40,679 nucleotides of DNA from Candidatus Binatia bacterium (GTDB lineage: Bacteria > Desulfobacterota_B > Binatia > UBA9968 > JAJDTQ01), in the NCBI GenBank assembly GCA_022827045.1, contig JAJDTQ010000220.1, positions 1 through 40,679 on the forward strand, given 5' to 3'. The number at the start of each line of letters is the position of its first letter. Within the stretch, counting starts at the first letter, position 1. Positions 1 through 7,529 of the stretch are shown piece after piece. A model generated the notes under the pieces. It did not search any database. It was not told the DNA's origin and worked only from the letters and a program-made list of their open reading frames with translations. Made by a program: the position numbers and the translations under genes.

Positions 1-1
1 A

Positions 2-172
2 CGCGGCCCCTGGCGCCACCTCGAAGCGGTCGAGTTCGCCACCCTCGAATGGGTCGACTGGTTCAACCACCGCCGACTCCTGGAGGGGATCGGCTATGTG
101 CCGCCGGCGGAGCTCGAAGAGACGTACTATCAGCAGTGTGAGAGTCCGCCATGGTGGCCTGACTCAAACTAA
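2..172 (+). CDS. IS3-family transposase (OrfB), C-terminal fragment
   Basis: The 56 visible residues open with GPWRHLEAVEFATLEWV and continue through DWFNHRRLLEGIGYVPPAE, the characteristic C-terminal tail of the rve integrase domain in IS3-group OrfB transposases. The catalytic DDE residues would be upstream, outside the window. The stop TAA is at 170-172, just inside the right inverted repeat. The fragment is cut only by the window edge, so the transposase may be intact. It would catalyse copy-out-paste-in transposition of its own element. Confidence 0.85.
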   Translation, partial: RGPWRHLEAVEFATLEWVDWFNHRRLLEGIGYVPPAELEETYYQQCESPPWWPDSN

Positions 173-201
173 TCCGTCTCCGGGAAACCCGGGGCGGTTC
201 A
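171..201. repeat. IS3-family terminal inverted repeat (right)
   Basis: The sequence between the transposase stop and base 201, read on the minus strand, begins TGAACCGCCCCGGGTTTCCC. I infer the boundary from the IS3-like tip and from the break in the neighbouring helicase frame. Confidence 0.65.
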
Positions 202-379
202 GAGAGCCCAAGCGAAGCTGCCTGGATACCCTTGTGGCACAGAGTTGCCGAAGCCGCAGGATTGCCGTAGTCGTCTTCCCGCTACCTGCGGCCCCGCGAA
301 TAATCCGAAAACCCGGCCGGGGATCGGCGAGGATAGGAAGCTGTTCGGCAGTCGGTTGAATCTTGCCCAATGCGCGCAA
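202..379 (-). pseudogene. UvrD/Rep-type DNA helicase, N-terminal remnant cut by the IS
   Basis: The minus-strand frame starting at 379 (MRALGKIQPTAEQ...) contains a clear Walker A motif, GAAGSGKTTTAILRLR, in the position and context of superfamily I UvrD-like helicases (about residues 30-45). The family resemblance continues to about residue 59 (RVSRQLRLGS) and then ends exactly where the IS inverted repeat begins (201/202). The next residues come from IS sequence and the frame stops at 164. The rest of the helicase, if it survives, lies beyond the IS, left of the window. With only the P-loop segment left, the product cannot be an active helicase. The start codon is the first ATG in frame and is not certain. 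Confidence 0.7.
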
Positions 380-522
380 TGCCTACCTCGATACCTCAAG
401 AGTAGCACCCACAAGAGTCTGGCCGAAATCCTGGCAGACCCGTTCCAACGAAACCGTAGCGTTGGAACATGCCTCCGTTGTCCTGATCCCAAACAACCTG
501 GGACCACCTGTGGTTTGACGCT

Positions 523-1518
523 CTATCGGTAGCGCGCGTGGTGCCCCGCCACCGGTGCGGGGTCCACGGCTTTCAGCGCGCCGGCCGAGCCGCCTAGTGC
601 GGTGACGATGGTGCGGATGTTCTCGAGCATCATGCCGGTGTACGAATGGATCGGGTCGCCGGCTTCGCCGGGCAGGTCGTCGTCTCGCAGGCTGTCGATG
701 AACCGCGTCTCCGCTTCCCGTGCGATCTGCGCCAGCACCGGGCTGGGGAATACCTCGGACCCGAAGACCGCCGGCACTCTCTCCCGGGTCAACTGGTCGA
801 TGAGCCGGGCCACCTCCCGCGGGCTCGGCTCCGCGAAGCTGGAAGGCTGCACCGCGCCGATGACGGTGAAGCCGTAACGCTTGGCGAAGTAGGGCCACGA
901 GTCGTGGTAGGTGAGGAGCCGGCGGTTGGCGGGCGGCACGGTGGCCACGGCCGTGGCGATGGCCTTGTCCAGCGCTCCAAGCTGCTTCAGGTAAAGCTCC
1001 GCGTTGGCGCGGTACGCCGCCCGGCCTCCGGGGTCCGCCGCTGTCAGGGCGTCACGCACCAGGCGGGCGTAGTTCATGACGAGCACCGGGTCGGGCCACA
1101 GGTGCGGGTTGGGATGCCCGTGGTCCCTGGGGTAGCTGAAGTCGAAGACGTAGTCCGCTTCGCCGAGGGTGCGGTCGGCCAGCAACAGGACCGGCGTGTC
1201 CGGCCGCTTGTTGGCCTCGGCCAGCTTCAGCGTCGGGATCTCCAGGTAGAGGCCGTTCATGATGATGAGGTCGGCCCGCGCCATGGTCCGGGCGTCCGAC
1301 GGGACCGGTCGGAAGGTATGGGAATTCACCCCCTCCGGCACGATGCCGGTAACTTGTGCCCGACTTCCGGCCACGTTCTCCACGATACTCGTGATCGGAG
1401 CCACGGTGGTGACCACGCGCGGGGGCGCGGCGGAGACCGCGGCGGGAAGTGCCAAAGTCAACGCGAGAAGCAGTCCCATGAAGGGGGAGCAAAAACGACC
1501 AAGATGATTCTTACCCAT
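523..1518 (-). CDS. Metal-ion ABC transporter substrate-binding protein (TroA/ZnuA family)
   Basis: This 331-residue exported protein has an N-terminal signal (hydrophobic MGLLLALTLALPAAVSA, cleavage near residue 30). Cluster A-I metal-binding family motifs follow in order: NSHTFRPVPSD near 65, NPHLWPDP near 137, YHDSWPYF near 203 and a late acidic segment, IDSLRDDDLP. The three histidines and an acidic residue would bind Zn2+ or Mn2+ in the periplasm for delivery to an ABC permease. It has no histidine-rich loop, unlike the two homologues at 34.4 and 37.4 kb. No permease or ATPase of the import type is adjacent; the next gene is an exporter. An AAAGGA sequence about ten bases upstream supports the start at 1518. 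Zinc versus manganese cannot be told from sequence. Confidence 0.85.
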   Translation of the reverse strand: MGKNHLGRFCSPFMGLLLALTLALPAAVSAAPPRVVTTVAPITSIVENVAGSRAQVTGIVPEGVNSHTFRPVPSDARTMARADLIIMNGLYLEIPTLKLAEANKRPDTPVLLLADRTLGEADYVFDFSYPRDHGHPNPHLWPDPVLVMNYARLVRDALTAADPGGRAAYRANAELYLKQLGALDKAIATAVATVPPANRRLLTYHDSWPYFAKRYGFTVIGAVQPSSFAEPSPREVARLIDQLTRERVPAVFGSEVFPSPVLAQIAREAETRFIDSLRDDDLPGEAGDPIHSYTGMMLENIRTIVTALGGSAGALKAVDPAPVAGHHARYR

Positions 1519-1563
1519 GGTAATGGCGTCCTTTGACTCTGTTTGCCCTTGAGTCGTTGCTAC

Positions 1564-1697
1564 GCGTCCTTCGACTTCGCTCGGCAGACCTCGCTACGCT
1601 CAGGACGAACGGGCTCGGGTTCGCTCGGCTGCAATGACGATGAGACCCGTTCGTCCTGAGCGTAGCGCCGTGCCAGCGGCGCGGAGTCGAAGGACGC
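1564..1697. repeat. Intergenic inverted repeat, 'TCGAAGGACG' family, copy 1
   Basis: Between the substrate-binding gene and the exporter gene lies a 134-bp palindromic element. Its outer arms are GCGTCCTTCGACTTCGC (1564-1580) and the near-complement GCGGAGTCGAAGGACGC (1681-1697). The inner arms at 1593-1613 and 1646-1666 are perfect 21-bp complements. A shorter relative sits at 37350-37397. I have seen similar sequences scattered between genes of many proteobacteria. No coding function is apparent; transcribed, it would fold into a long hairpin. Confidence 0.8.
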
Positions 1698-1702
1698 CAT
1701 CT

Positions 1703-4700
1703 CTATCCCCCCGCCATCCCTGCTGGCTCGACGGCGCCGACGAGCTGGGTCATGACCAGGTTGGCGTAGAGGCCGTTGGCCCGGAGCAGGTCGTCGTGGG
1801 TACCCTGCTCGGCGATGGCGCCGGAGTCCAGCACCACGATCCGGTCGGCGTCGCGGATGGTGGAGAGCCGGTGGGCGATGACCAGGGTGGTGCGGCCCTG
1901 TACCAGTCGCGCCACCGCCTGGTGGATCAGTTCCTCGTTGATGGCGTCGAGATGCGATGTGGCCTCGTCGAGGATCAGCACGGGCGCGTCCTTGAGCAGC
2001 GCCCGGGCGATGGCTATGCGTTGCCGCTGGCCGCCGGAGAGCTGCACGCCGCGCTCGCCGATGGCCGTGTCATAGCCCGCGGGCAGGCGGCTGATGAAGC
2101 GGTGGATGTGGGCCAGTCCGGCGGCTTCCTCCACCTGCTCCTGGGAGGCGTCGGGACGGCCCAGGCGGATGTTGTCGCGCAGCGTGGTGTTGAACAGGTA
2201 GGTGTCCTGGGACACCAGCGAGACCTGCTCGCGCAGGTGGTCAAGGGCAAAGTCCCGGAGGTCGCGGTCCGCCAGCGTGACCGCGCCGGCCTCGGGGTCC
2301 CAGAAGCGCAGCAGCAGGTGGGCGCAGGTGGTCTTGCCCGCGCCCGAGGGGCCCACCAGCGCCACGGTCTGGCCCGGCTCCACGTCCAGGCACACGTCCC
2401 GCAGCGCGAGGCCGCTGCCGGCGTCGTAGCCGAAGCTCACGTGGTCGAAGCGGATGCCGGGCGCCGCGCCGCCGTTGGCCGCAAGCGCCCGCGTACCGGC
2501 CTCCTGCACCTGCGCGCCGGTGCCGTCCCGTGGTGACGCGCCGTCCCCGTCCTGCGACACTCCGGCCCGATCCAGCACCCGCACGCCAGGGCCGTCCCGC
2601 ACCGGCACGGGCTCGTCCTTGACCTCGAACACGCGGCGGCCGGACTCCAGCGTCTCCATCAGCTCCTTGACCGTGCGGGCGACGTCGGTCACCGGACCGA
2701 AGGCCAGCAGCGCCAGCACAGTGGCCAGCGGCAGCAGCGCCCGGTCCATCTCGGCCAGGCCCACCAGCCACACACCGGTGGCCAGCACCGCCAGCGCGCC
2801 GATGCCGGTCACCGCCTCGTTGAGGCTGGCCTGGAGCGCCTGGTCCTTGTGGAACGCGAGCTGCGCCCTGGCGAGTCGCAGGCTGTTGGCGAGCACCGAG
2901 GCGATCTGGTGCTTCTCGTGGCCGAAGGACGCCACCTCGCGCATGCCCTGGATGCTGTCCACCAGGTGCGCGTTGAGATGCCCCAACTCCCGGCGCACGG
3001 CGCCGCCCAGGCGGTCCGAACGCTTCTGCGCCAGGAACGGCGATGCCGCCAGCAGCACCAGGAAGGGGACCAGGGCCAGCATCAGCGGCCAGCCCACGAA
3101 GCCCAGCACTGTCAATATCCCGACGGGGACCACCACGGCGATGAACGCCGGCGTGATGGTGTGGGCGAAGAACAGCTCCACCGTCTCCACGTCGGCGCCG
3201 GCGATGCTGACCAGGTCGCCGGAGCGGCGCCGGGTGAGGTATGCTGGCGCCAGCGGGTCCAGAGTGTCGTAGATGTCGATGCGCATCTCCGCCAGGAGCT
3301 GGTAGGCCAAGTCGTGGGGCAGCCAGCAGTCGGCCCAGGCAAGAACCGAGGCGAGCCCCACCATGGACCCCAGCAGGACCAGGTGGAAGGTGATGTCCCC
3401 GCCGCGGATCAACTGGCCCACCAGGAGCGCGCTGGCCGCGCCGACTCCCACCACCGACGCCTGGAACAGCACCCCGGCCGAGAACGACACCACCAGCTTG
3501 CGGAGGAACGGCCGCACCAGCGTGCCTAGCCGTCGCAGGACCGTGAGGGCCGGCAGCGGCGCCGCCGCGCGCGCGGTTCCCGCCACGGGCCCATCCGCGG
3601 CTTCCCGCGGCTCGGTTTCGGCGGCCGCGGCCGGCGCCTCGCGTTCGGCCAGCGCCTCGGCGTCGCCCGCCAGCGCCTGGGCGGCCATGAGGCGGGAGTA
3701 GGTGCCGCCGCTTTCCAGCAGCGTCCCGTGGCTGCCGGTCTCCACCACCCGGCCCCGTTCCAGCACCACGATCCGGTCGGCGTGGATCACGCTCGACAGC
3801 CGGTGCGCGATGATCATGGTGGTGCGGCCCTCCATGAGCTTGCGCAGCGCCTCGTTGATCACCGCCTCGCTCTGGGCGTCGACGCTCGACAGCGCCTCGT
3901 CCAGCACCAGGATCGGCGCGTCCTTGAGGATGGCCCGGGCGATGGCGATGCGCTGGCGCTCGCCGCCCGAGAGGCGCACGCCGCGCTCGCCCACCACGGT
4001 GTCGTAGCCCTCCGGCAGTCCGGCGATGAACTCGTGGATGTTGGCCGCCCGCGCCGCCTGCTCCAGCTCGCCGGCCGTGGCCTCGGGCCTGGCCATGCGC
4101 AGGTTGTCGGCGATGGTGCCGTAGAACAGGTACATGTCCTGGGCCACCACCGCGATGTGCCGGCGCAGCACGTGGAGCGGAATGGTGCGGATGTCCCGGC
4201 CGCCCAGCAGGACCCGTCCCTGCTGGGGGTCGGCGAAGCGCAGCATGAGCGACACCAGGGTGGACTTGCCCGCGCCGCTGGGGCCCACAACGCCGAGCTT
4301 CTCGCCCGGCCGCAGCTCCAGCGACACCTCCCGGAGCGCGGGCCGATTGCCCTCGCGGTAGGCGAAGCTCACGTCCTCGTAGCGGACGGCGGGCTCGAAT
4401 GAGGTAGCGTCCGCGTCCGCGGTATCCGCCGGGTCGCGCACGGTCACGGGCGTCTCCAGCAGCGTGAAGATGCCCTCGGCCGAGGCCATGGCGTTGATGC
4501 CCTGGTGGTACAGGACCATCAGCTCTCGCGTGGGGCGGAAAATCTCCGCGCCCATGATCAGGATCACGATCAGCGAGCGGATCTCCAGGTCGCCGGCGCT
4601 CACCTTGAGGGCGCCCCAGGCCAGCGCGCATGCGGTGCCGCCCAGGATGCCGAAGGTGGTGACGCCGACGGAGACCATGTTGACCGCCAGCACGCCCATG

Positions 4701-5395
4701 GTGGTGCGGTAGAGGTGGCGCGCCCGGTCCGCCAGGGCCTCCCCCTGGCTGCGGGTCCGTCCGAAGATCTTGAGTGTGGCGATGCCCTGGATGCTGTCCA
4801 GGAAGTCCGCGCCGAAGGCGCCGTAGGAGGCGCGCCGGCGCCGGCTGCTCTCCCCGGTGAACATCAGGAACAGCGGCGTCTCGAGCAGCGTCAACAGCGC
4901 GAAGACGACGAAGATGAGCCCGATGACCACATCGAAGGACGCCATCAGGAAGAAGATCAGTATGGGCGCCACCCCGGCCACCACGATTTGCGGCAGGAAC
5001 TGGCCGTAGAAGACCTGGAGCTGCTCCACCCCTTCACCCAGGGACAGCAGCACGTCGCCGGTGCGTTTCTGGTCGAAGTGTCCGGGGCCCAGGTCCAGGG
5101 CGTGGCGGTAGAGCTTGTCGTGGAGTCCTTCCTTGACCCGTGCGGCGGTTTCCTGGCTGACCATGTCGCGCAGGTACTGAAATACCGCGCGCAGCGCGAT
5201 GAAGCCGGCCACGGCCGCCAGGTAGGGAATCAGCGACGAGAAGGCGGCGCCGGTGAGGACCCCGGCGATGATGAGGCCGGAAAAGGCCAGCCGCGAGATC
5301 CCCGCGGCCACGGCGAGCAGGCCCAGCAGGGCGGCGGCGGCGATGCGCATGCGCACGCCGCGGGTATGGGTGAGCAGTCGTCGGTCCAGGTACAT
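1703..5395 (-). CDS. Fused CydD-CydC-like ABC exporter (TMD-NBD-TMD-NBD)
   Basis: This single 1230-residue protein contains two complete ABC-exporter halves. Half one has transmembrane helices over residues 15-300, Walker A GPSGAGKSTLVSLMLRF near 370, signature LSGGERQR near 470 and Walker B ILVLDEALSSVD near 492. Half two has helices from about 630 to 900, Walker A GPSGAGKTTCAHLLLRF near 1010, signature LSGGQRQR near 1117 and Walker B VLILDEATSHLD. Both catalytic glutamates are present, so both sites look able to hydrolyse ATP. The N-terminus (YLDRRLL...) and overall layout resemble CydDC-type transporters, normally two proteins. A low-complexity Ala/Glu-rich linker (about 570-620) joins the halves. 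It is divergent from the ETF gene across a putative metal-box promoter. CydDC exports thiols and is linked to heme; a siderophore or heme-related substrate is an inference from the neighbourhood. Confidence 0.88.
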   Translation of the reverse strand: MYLDRRLLTHTRGVRMRIAAAALLGLLAVAAGISRLAFSGLIIAGVLTGAAFSSLIPYLAAVAGFIALRAVFQYLRDMVSQETAARVKEGLHDKLYRHALDLGPGHFDQKRTGDVLLSLGEGVEQLQVFYGQFLPQIVVAGVAPILIFFLMASFDVVIGLIFVVFALLTLLETPLFLMFTGESSRRRRASYGAFGADFLDSIQGIATLKIFGRTRSQGEALADRARHLYRTTMGVLAVNMVSVGVTTFGILGGTACALAWGALKVSAGDLEIRSLIVILIMGAEIFRPTRELMVLYHQGINAMASAEGIFTLLETPVTVRDPADTADADATSFEPAVRYEDVSFAYREGNRPALREVSLELRPGEKLGVVGPSGAGKSTLVSLMLRFADPQQGRVLLGGRDIRTIPLHVLRRHIAVVAQDMYLFYGTIADNLRMARPEATAGELEQAARAANIHEFIAGLPEGYDTVVGERGVRLSGGERQRIAIARAILKDAPILVLDEALSSVDAQSEAVINEALRKLMEGRTTMIIAHRLSSVIHADRIVVLERGRVVETGSHGTLLESGGTYSRLMAAQALAGDAEALAEREAPAAAAETEPREAADGPVAGTARAAAPLPALTVLRRLGTLVRPFLRKLVVSFSAGVLFQASVVGVGAASALLVGQLIRGGDITFHLVLLGSMVGLASVLAWADCWLPHDLAYQLLAEMRIDIYDTLDPLAPAYLTRRRSGDLVSIAGADVETVELFFAHTITPAFIAVVVPVGILTVLGFVGWPLMLALVPFLVLLAASPFLAQKRSDRLGGAVRRELGHLNAHLVDSIQGMREVASFGHEKHQIASVLANSLRLARAQLAFHKDQALQASLNEAVTGIGALAVLATGVWLVGLAEMDRALLPLATVLALLAFGPVTDVARTVKELMETLESGRRVFEVKDEPVPVRDGPGVRVLDRAGVSQDGDGASPRDGTGAQVQEAGTRALAANGGAAPGIRFDHVSFGYDAGSGLALRDVCLDVEPGQTVALVGPSGAGKTTCAHLLLRFWDPEAGAVTLADRDLRDFALDHLREQVSLVSQDTYLFNTTLRDNIRLGRPDASQEQVEEAAGLAHIHRFISRLPAGYDTAIGERGVQLSGGQRQRIAIARALLKDAPVLILDEATSHLDAINEELIHQAVARLVQGRTTLVIAHRLSTIRDADRIVVLDSGAIAEQGTHDDLLRANGLYANLVMTQLVGAVEPAGMAGG

Positions 5396-5503
5396 GAAGC
5401 CACCAACTCCAGGTTCAGAAAATTAGAAGGTCATCGCCGCGAATACAAGGCTGACGCGGGACCCTTGATTTTTCGTTCATGCATCGTATATAAAGCAGTC
5501 AAC

Positions 5504-5532
5504 CCAAATTAAAAAACTTTGTATAAACGAAC
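5504..5532. promoter_or_regulatory. Putative metal-repressor operator, site 1 (exporter/ETF divergent promoter)
   Basis: A 29-bp AT-rich block in the 164-bp divergent gap aligns without gaps with the sites at 21690-21718 and 25583-25611: left half CCAAAT, middle half CTTTG, right half ACGAA. It is the most degenerate of the three in its right half (TTTGTATAAACGAA). It contains a possible -10 (TATAAA, 5522-5527) for the ETF gene. Function is inferred from the shared layout and from metal-related target genes. Confidence 0.5.
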
Positions 5533-5559
5533 AACCGGGCTCTTGAAAGGCACTATATC

Positions 5560-7347
5560 GTGAAGCCTCCTCGTATCGCAGCTCTCGTGAAACAGATCCC
5601 CATGTTCGAAGCCATGGAGTTGGGGCCGGACGGACGCCTCAAGCGCGACGGCGTCGCGCTCTCGATGAATCCTTTCTGCCAGCGCGCTGTCAGCAAGGGC
5701 ATCGAGTTGGCCCGTGCGACCGGCGGAACCTGCACCGTGGTCTCGCTGGGGCCGCCCTCGGCCGAGGACGTGGTGCGCTGGGGGGTGGCGGCCGGAGCGG
5801 ATCAAGGCATCCTGGTCTCGGACCGTGCGTTCGCCGGCTCCGACACCCTGGCGACGGCGCGCGCCCTTGCCGCGGTCCTGCGGCACCACGGGCCGTTCGA
5901 CCTCGTCCTGACGGGCAAGAACGCCGTTGATGCCGACACCGGACAGGTGGGGCCGGAGTTGGCCGAGCTCCTGGGTTATCCCTTCGCAACGGCGGTGCGG
6001 CGCCTCGAGCTGGACGGCGCGACCCTCAAAGTGGGCTGTGAGCACGACGATGCCTGGGTGGAAGCCACCGTGTCGCTGCCCGCGGTGATCTCCACCGCGG
6101 AACGCCTGTGCGCCCCCATCCGCGTCGCGCCCGCCGCCAAGGCCGCGGTGCCGGCGGAGCGGATTCGCACGGTCACCAGCGCCGAGCTTGGCAACGGCTC
6201 ATGGGGCCAGGAAGGCAGTCCCACCCGGGTGGGCGAAACCCGCGTGCTGGAAGTCATGCGGGGCCGGCGCATTCTCGCGGGCGGGCTGGAGGACCAGGTG
6301 GCCGAGGCGCTGACGATTCTCCAGGAGCGCCACGCACTGGATCACGCGTCCAACGGGTCGACTCAACCCGTGGGAGCCCCCGTTGACGATCCCGCCAATG
6401 CCATTCTGGTGCTCATGGAGCCCGAGCACCCTGCCAGCGCGCGGGAGTTGCTCGGGGCGGCTTCCCGGATCGCGCGGCAGCTCGATGCCCGTGTCACGGC
6501 ACTCCAGGCGTTCGTCAACGATACGACGGCGCCGGACCTTCTCTATACATGGGGAGCCGACCACCTCTGCGTCTTGAACGGCGCGGCCGTGGAGCAGGAC
6601 GTCGCCCGTTTCGTGGCCGACTGGTGCCGCCTTCAGCCGGTCGAGTGCATTCTCGCTCCCAGCACCTCGTGGGGGCGCGAGGTGGCTTCGCGCATCGCCG
6701 CGAGGACCGGATCGGGTCTCACCGGCGACGCCGTCGAACTGGAATTGCAGGACCGGCGCCTGGTGTGCTGGAAGCCCGCCTTCGGCGGCAGGCTGGTGGC
6801 CGCGATCCGCTCCACGTCGCCCATCCAGATGGCTACCTTGCGTCCGGGAGTCCTGCGGCCTCTGACGCCTCGAAAGCACGGGTGGCCTTCCGTCGAACGG
6901 CACGTCGTGGTGCCCGCCGGGCGCGTCCGGGTGACCTCGCGCGCGCAGAACGACCAGTTGGACGCTCTCGCCAACGCGCCTCGCGTGGTCGGAGTGGGCA
7001 TGGGCGTGCCGCCGGAGCGGTACCCGGAGATCGATCCGTTGCTCGACGTCCTGCAGGCGGAGCTGGCCACCACCCGAAAAGTCACCGACCAGGGCTGGCT
7101 GCCGCACGCCCGCCAGGTGGGAATTACCGGCCGCAGCATCGCCTCGAACCTCTACATCGCCCTGGCCGTGAGCGGCAACTTCAACCACGCCTGCGGCATT
7201 CAGCGCACCGGCACGGTGCTGGCCGTCAACTCCGATCCCCGGGCGGCCATCTTCGACCACGCCGACGTCGGCATCGTGGCGGACTGGGCCGATTGCGTCC
7301 CGCTGCTGGTCAAGGGTCTTGAACGCCTTTGTCCGTCGTCCCCGTGA
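5560..7347 (+). CDS. Fused electron-transfer flavoprotein, EtfB-EtfA in one chain
   Basis: The 595-residue protein joins two normally separate subunits. Residues 1-255 match EtfB: it begins with IAALVKQIP and has NAVDADTGQVGPELAELLG near 127. Residues 280-595 match EtfA, ending in its FAD domain with RKVTDQGWLPHARQVGITG near 506-523, SGNFNHACGIQ, and a final stretch NSDPRAAIFDHADVGIVADW. FAD contacts of the EtfA C-terminus therefore appear present. The protein should carry electrons from flavin dehydrogenases to a quinone oxidoreductase or other acceptor in the cytoplasm. Neither acyl-CoA dehydrogenase nor ETF-quinone oxidoreductase genes are near. The GTG start at 5560 follows GAAAGG by about nine bases. 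The putative metal box upstream suggests metal-dependent expression. An artificial fusion by sequencing error seems unlikely because the linker reads as continuous frame with normal codon use. Confidence 0.88.
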   Translation: MKPPRIAALVKQIPMFEAMELGPDGRLKRDGVALSMNPFCQRAVSKGIELARATGGTCTVVSLGPPSAEDVVRWGVAAGADQGILVSDRAFAGSDTLATARALAAVLRHHGPFDLVLTGKNAVDADTGQVGPELAELLGYPFATAVRRLELDGATLKVGCEHDDAWVEATVSLPAVISTAERLCAPIRVAPAAKAAVPAERIRTVTSAELGNGSWGQEGSPTRVGETRVLEVMRGRRILAGGLEDQVAEALTILQERHALDHASNGSTQPVGAPVDDPANAILVLMEPEHPASARELLGAASRIARQLDARVTALQAFVNDTTAPDLLYTWGADHLCVLNGAAVEQDVARFVADWCRLQPVECILAPSTSWGREVASRIAARTGSGLTGDAVELELQDRRLVCWKPAFGGRLVAAIRSTSPIQMATLRPGVLRPLTPRKHGWPSVERHVVVPAGRVRVTSRAQNDQLDALANAPRVVGVGMGVPPERYPEIDPLLDVLQAELATTRKVTDQGWLPHARQVGITGRSIASNLYIALAVSGNFNHACGIQRTGTVLAVNSDPRAAIFDHADVGIVADWADCVPLLVKGLERLCPSSP

Positions 7348-7371
7348 GACGGCGGTTCTTTTCAATGAAGA

Positions 7372-7410
7372 ACGTCAGGAACAGCGTCGTCTCGAGCAGC
7401 GTCACCGGCG
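7372..7410. repeat. 39-bp near-copy of a segment of the ABC exporter gene
   Basis: Bases 7372-7410 match 4861-4899 inside the exporter gene at about 35 of 39 positions on the same strand, including the exact run CGTCTCGAGCAGCGTCA. Read on the minus strand it would encode VTLLETTLFLTFF, echoing LTLLETPLFLMF of the exporter. It has no continuing open frame, so it looks like a scrap of a duplicated or related transporter gene left between the ETF and fbpA genes. Confidence 0.55.
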
Positions 7411-7430
7411 CCTTTCATGGCCTAGCTTTG

Positions 7431-7459
7431 GGCAAAAGAAAAAATTTGGCTAACCGAAC
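7431..7459. promoter_or_regulatory. Putative metal-repressor operator, site 2 (fbpA promoter)
   Basis: The palindromic core TTTGGCTAACCGAA (7445-7458) follows an A-rich stretch preceded by GGCAAAAG. It aligns with the sites at 5504, 21690 and 25583. It lies about 70 bases upstream of the ferric-binding-protein start. A weak TTGCAT/TATGGA pair with 17-base spacing lies just downstream. Iron control of an FbpA-type gene is expected from the family, which makes this site the best functional support for the motif. Confidence 0.6.
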
Positions 7460-7529
7460 TTCAGGTATTGCATTCCAGTGAAGTTTGAAGTATGGATGCC
7501 GGAAATATCTCTTGAAGGGAGACCATACA

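Larger units (their letters stand above)
1..201 (+). mobile_element. Right end of an IS3-family insertion sequence
   Basis: The first 172 bases encode the C-terminus of an IS3-type transposase. About 30 bases later the element ends at base 201: read on the minus strand, the end begins TGAACCGCCCCGGG, the type of terminal inverted repeat found in IS3-group elements. The rest of the element lies left of the window, so the other end and any target duplication cannot be seen. The boundary at 201 agrees with the point where a helicase reading frame on the minus strand stops matching its family. Confidence 0.82.

Noticed and set aside
2241..4631. 796-residue open frame on the minus strand inside the exporter gene
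   Set aside because: It is a plus-one shadow of the ABC exporter, rich in Gly/Arg/Pro as expected from high-GC DNA read out of frame; the exporter frame has all family motifs.
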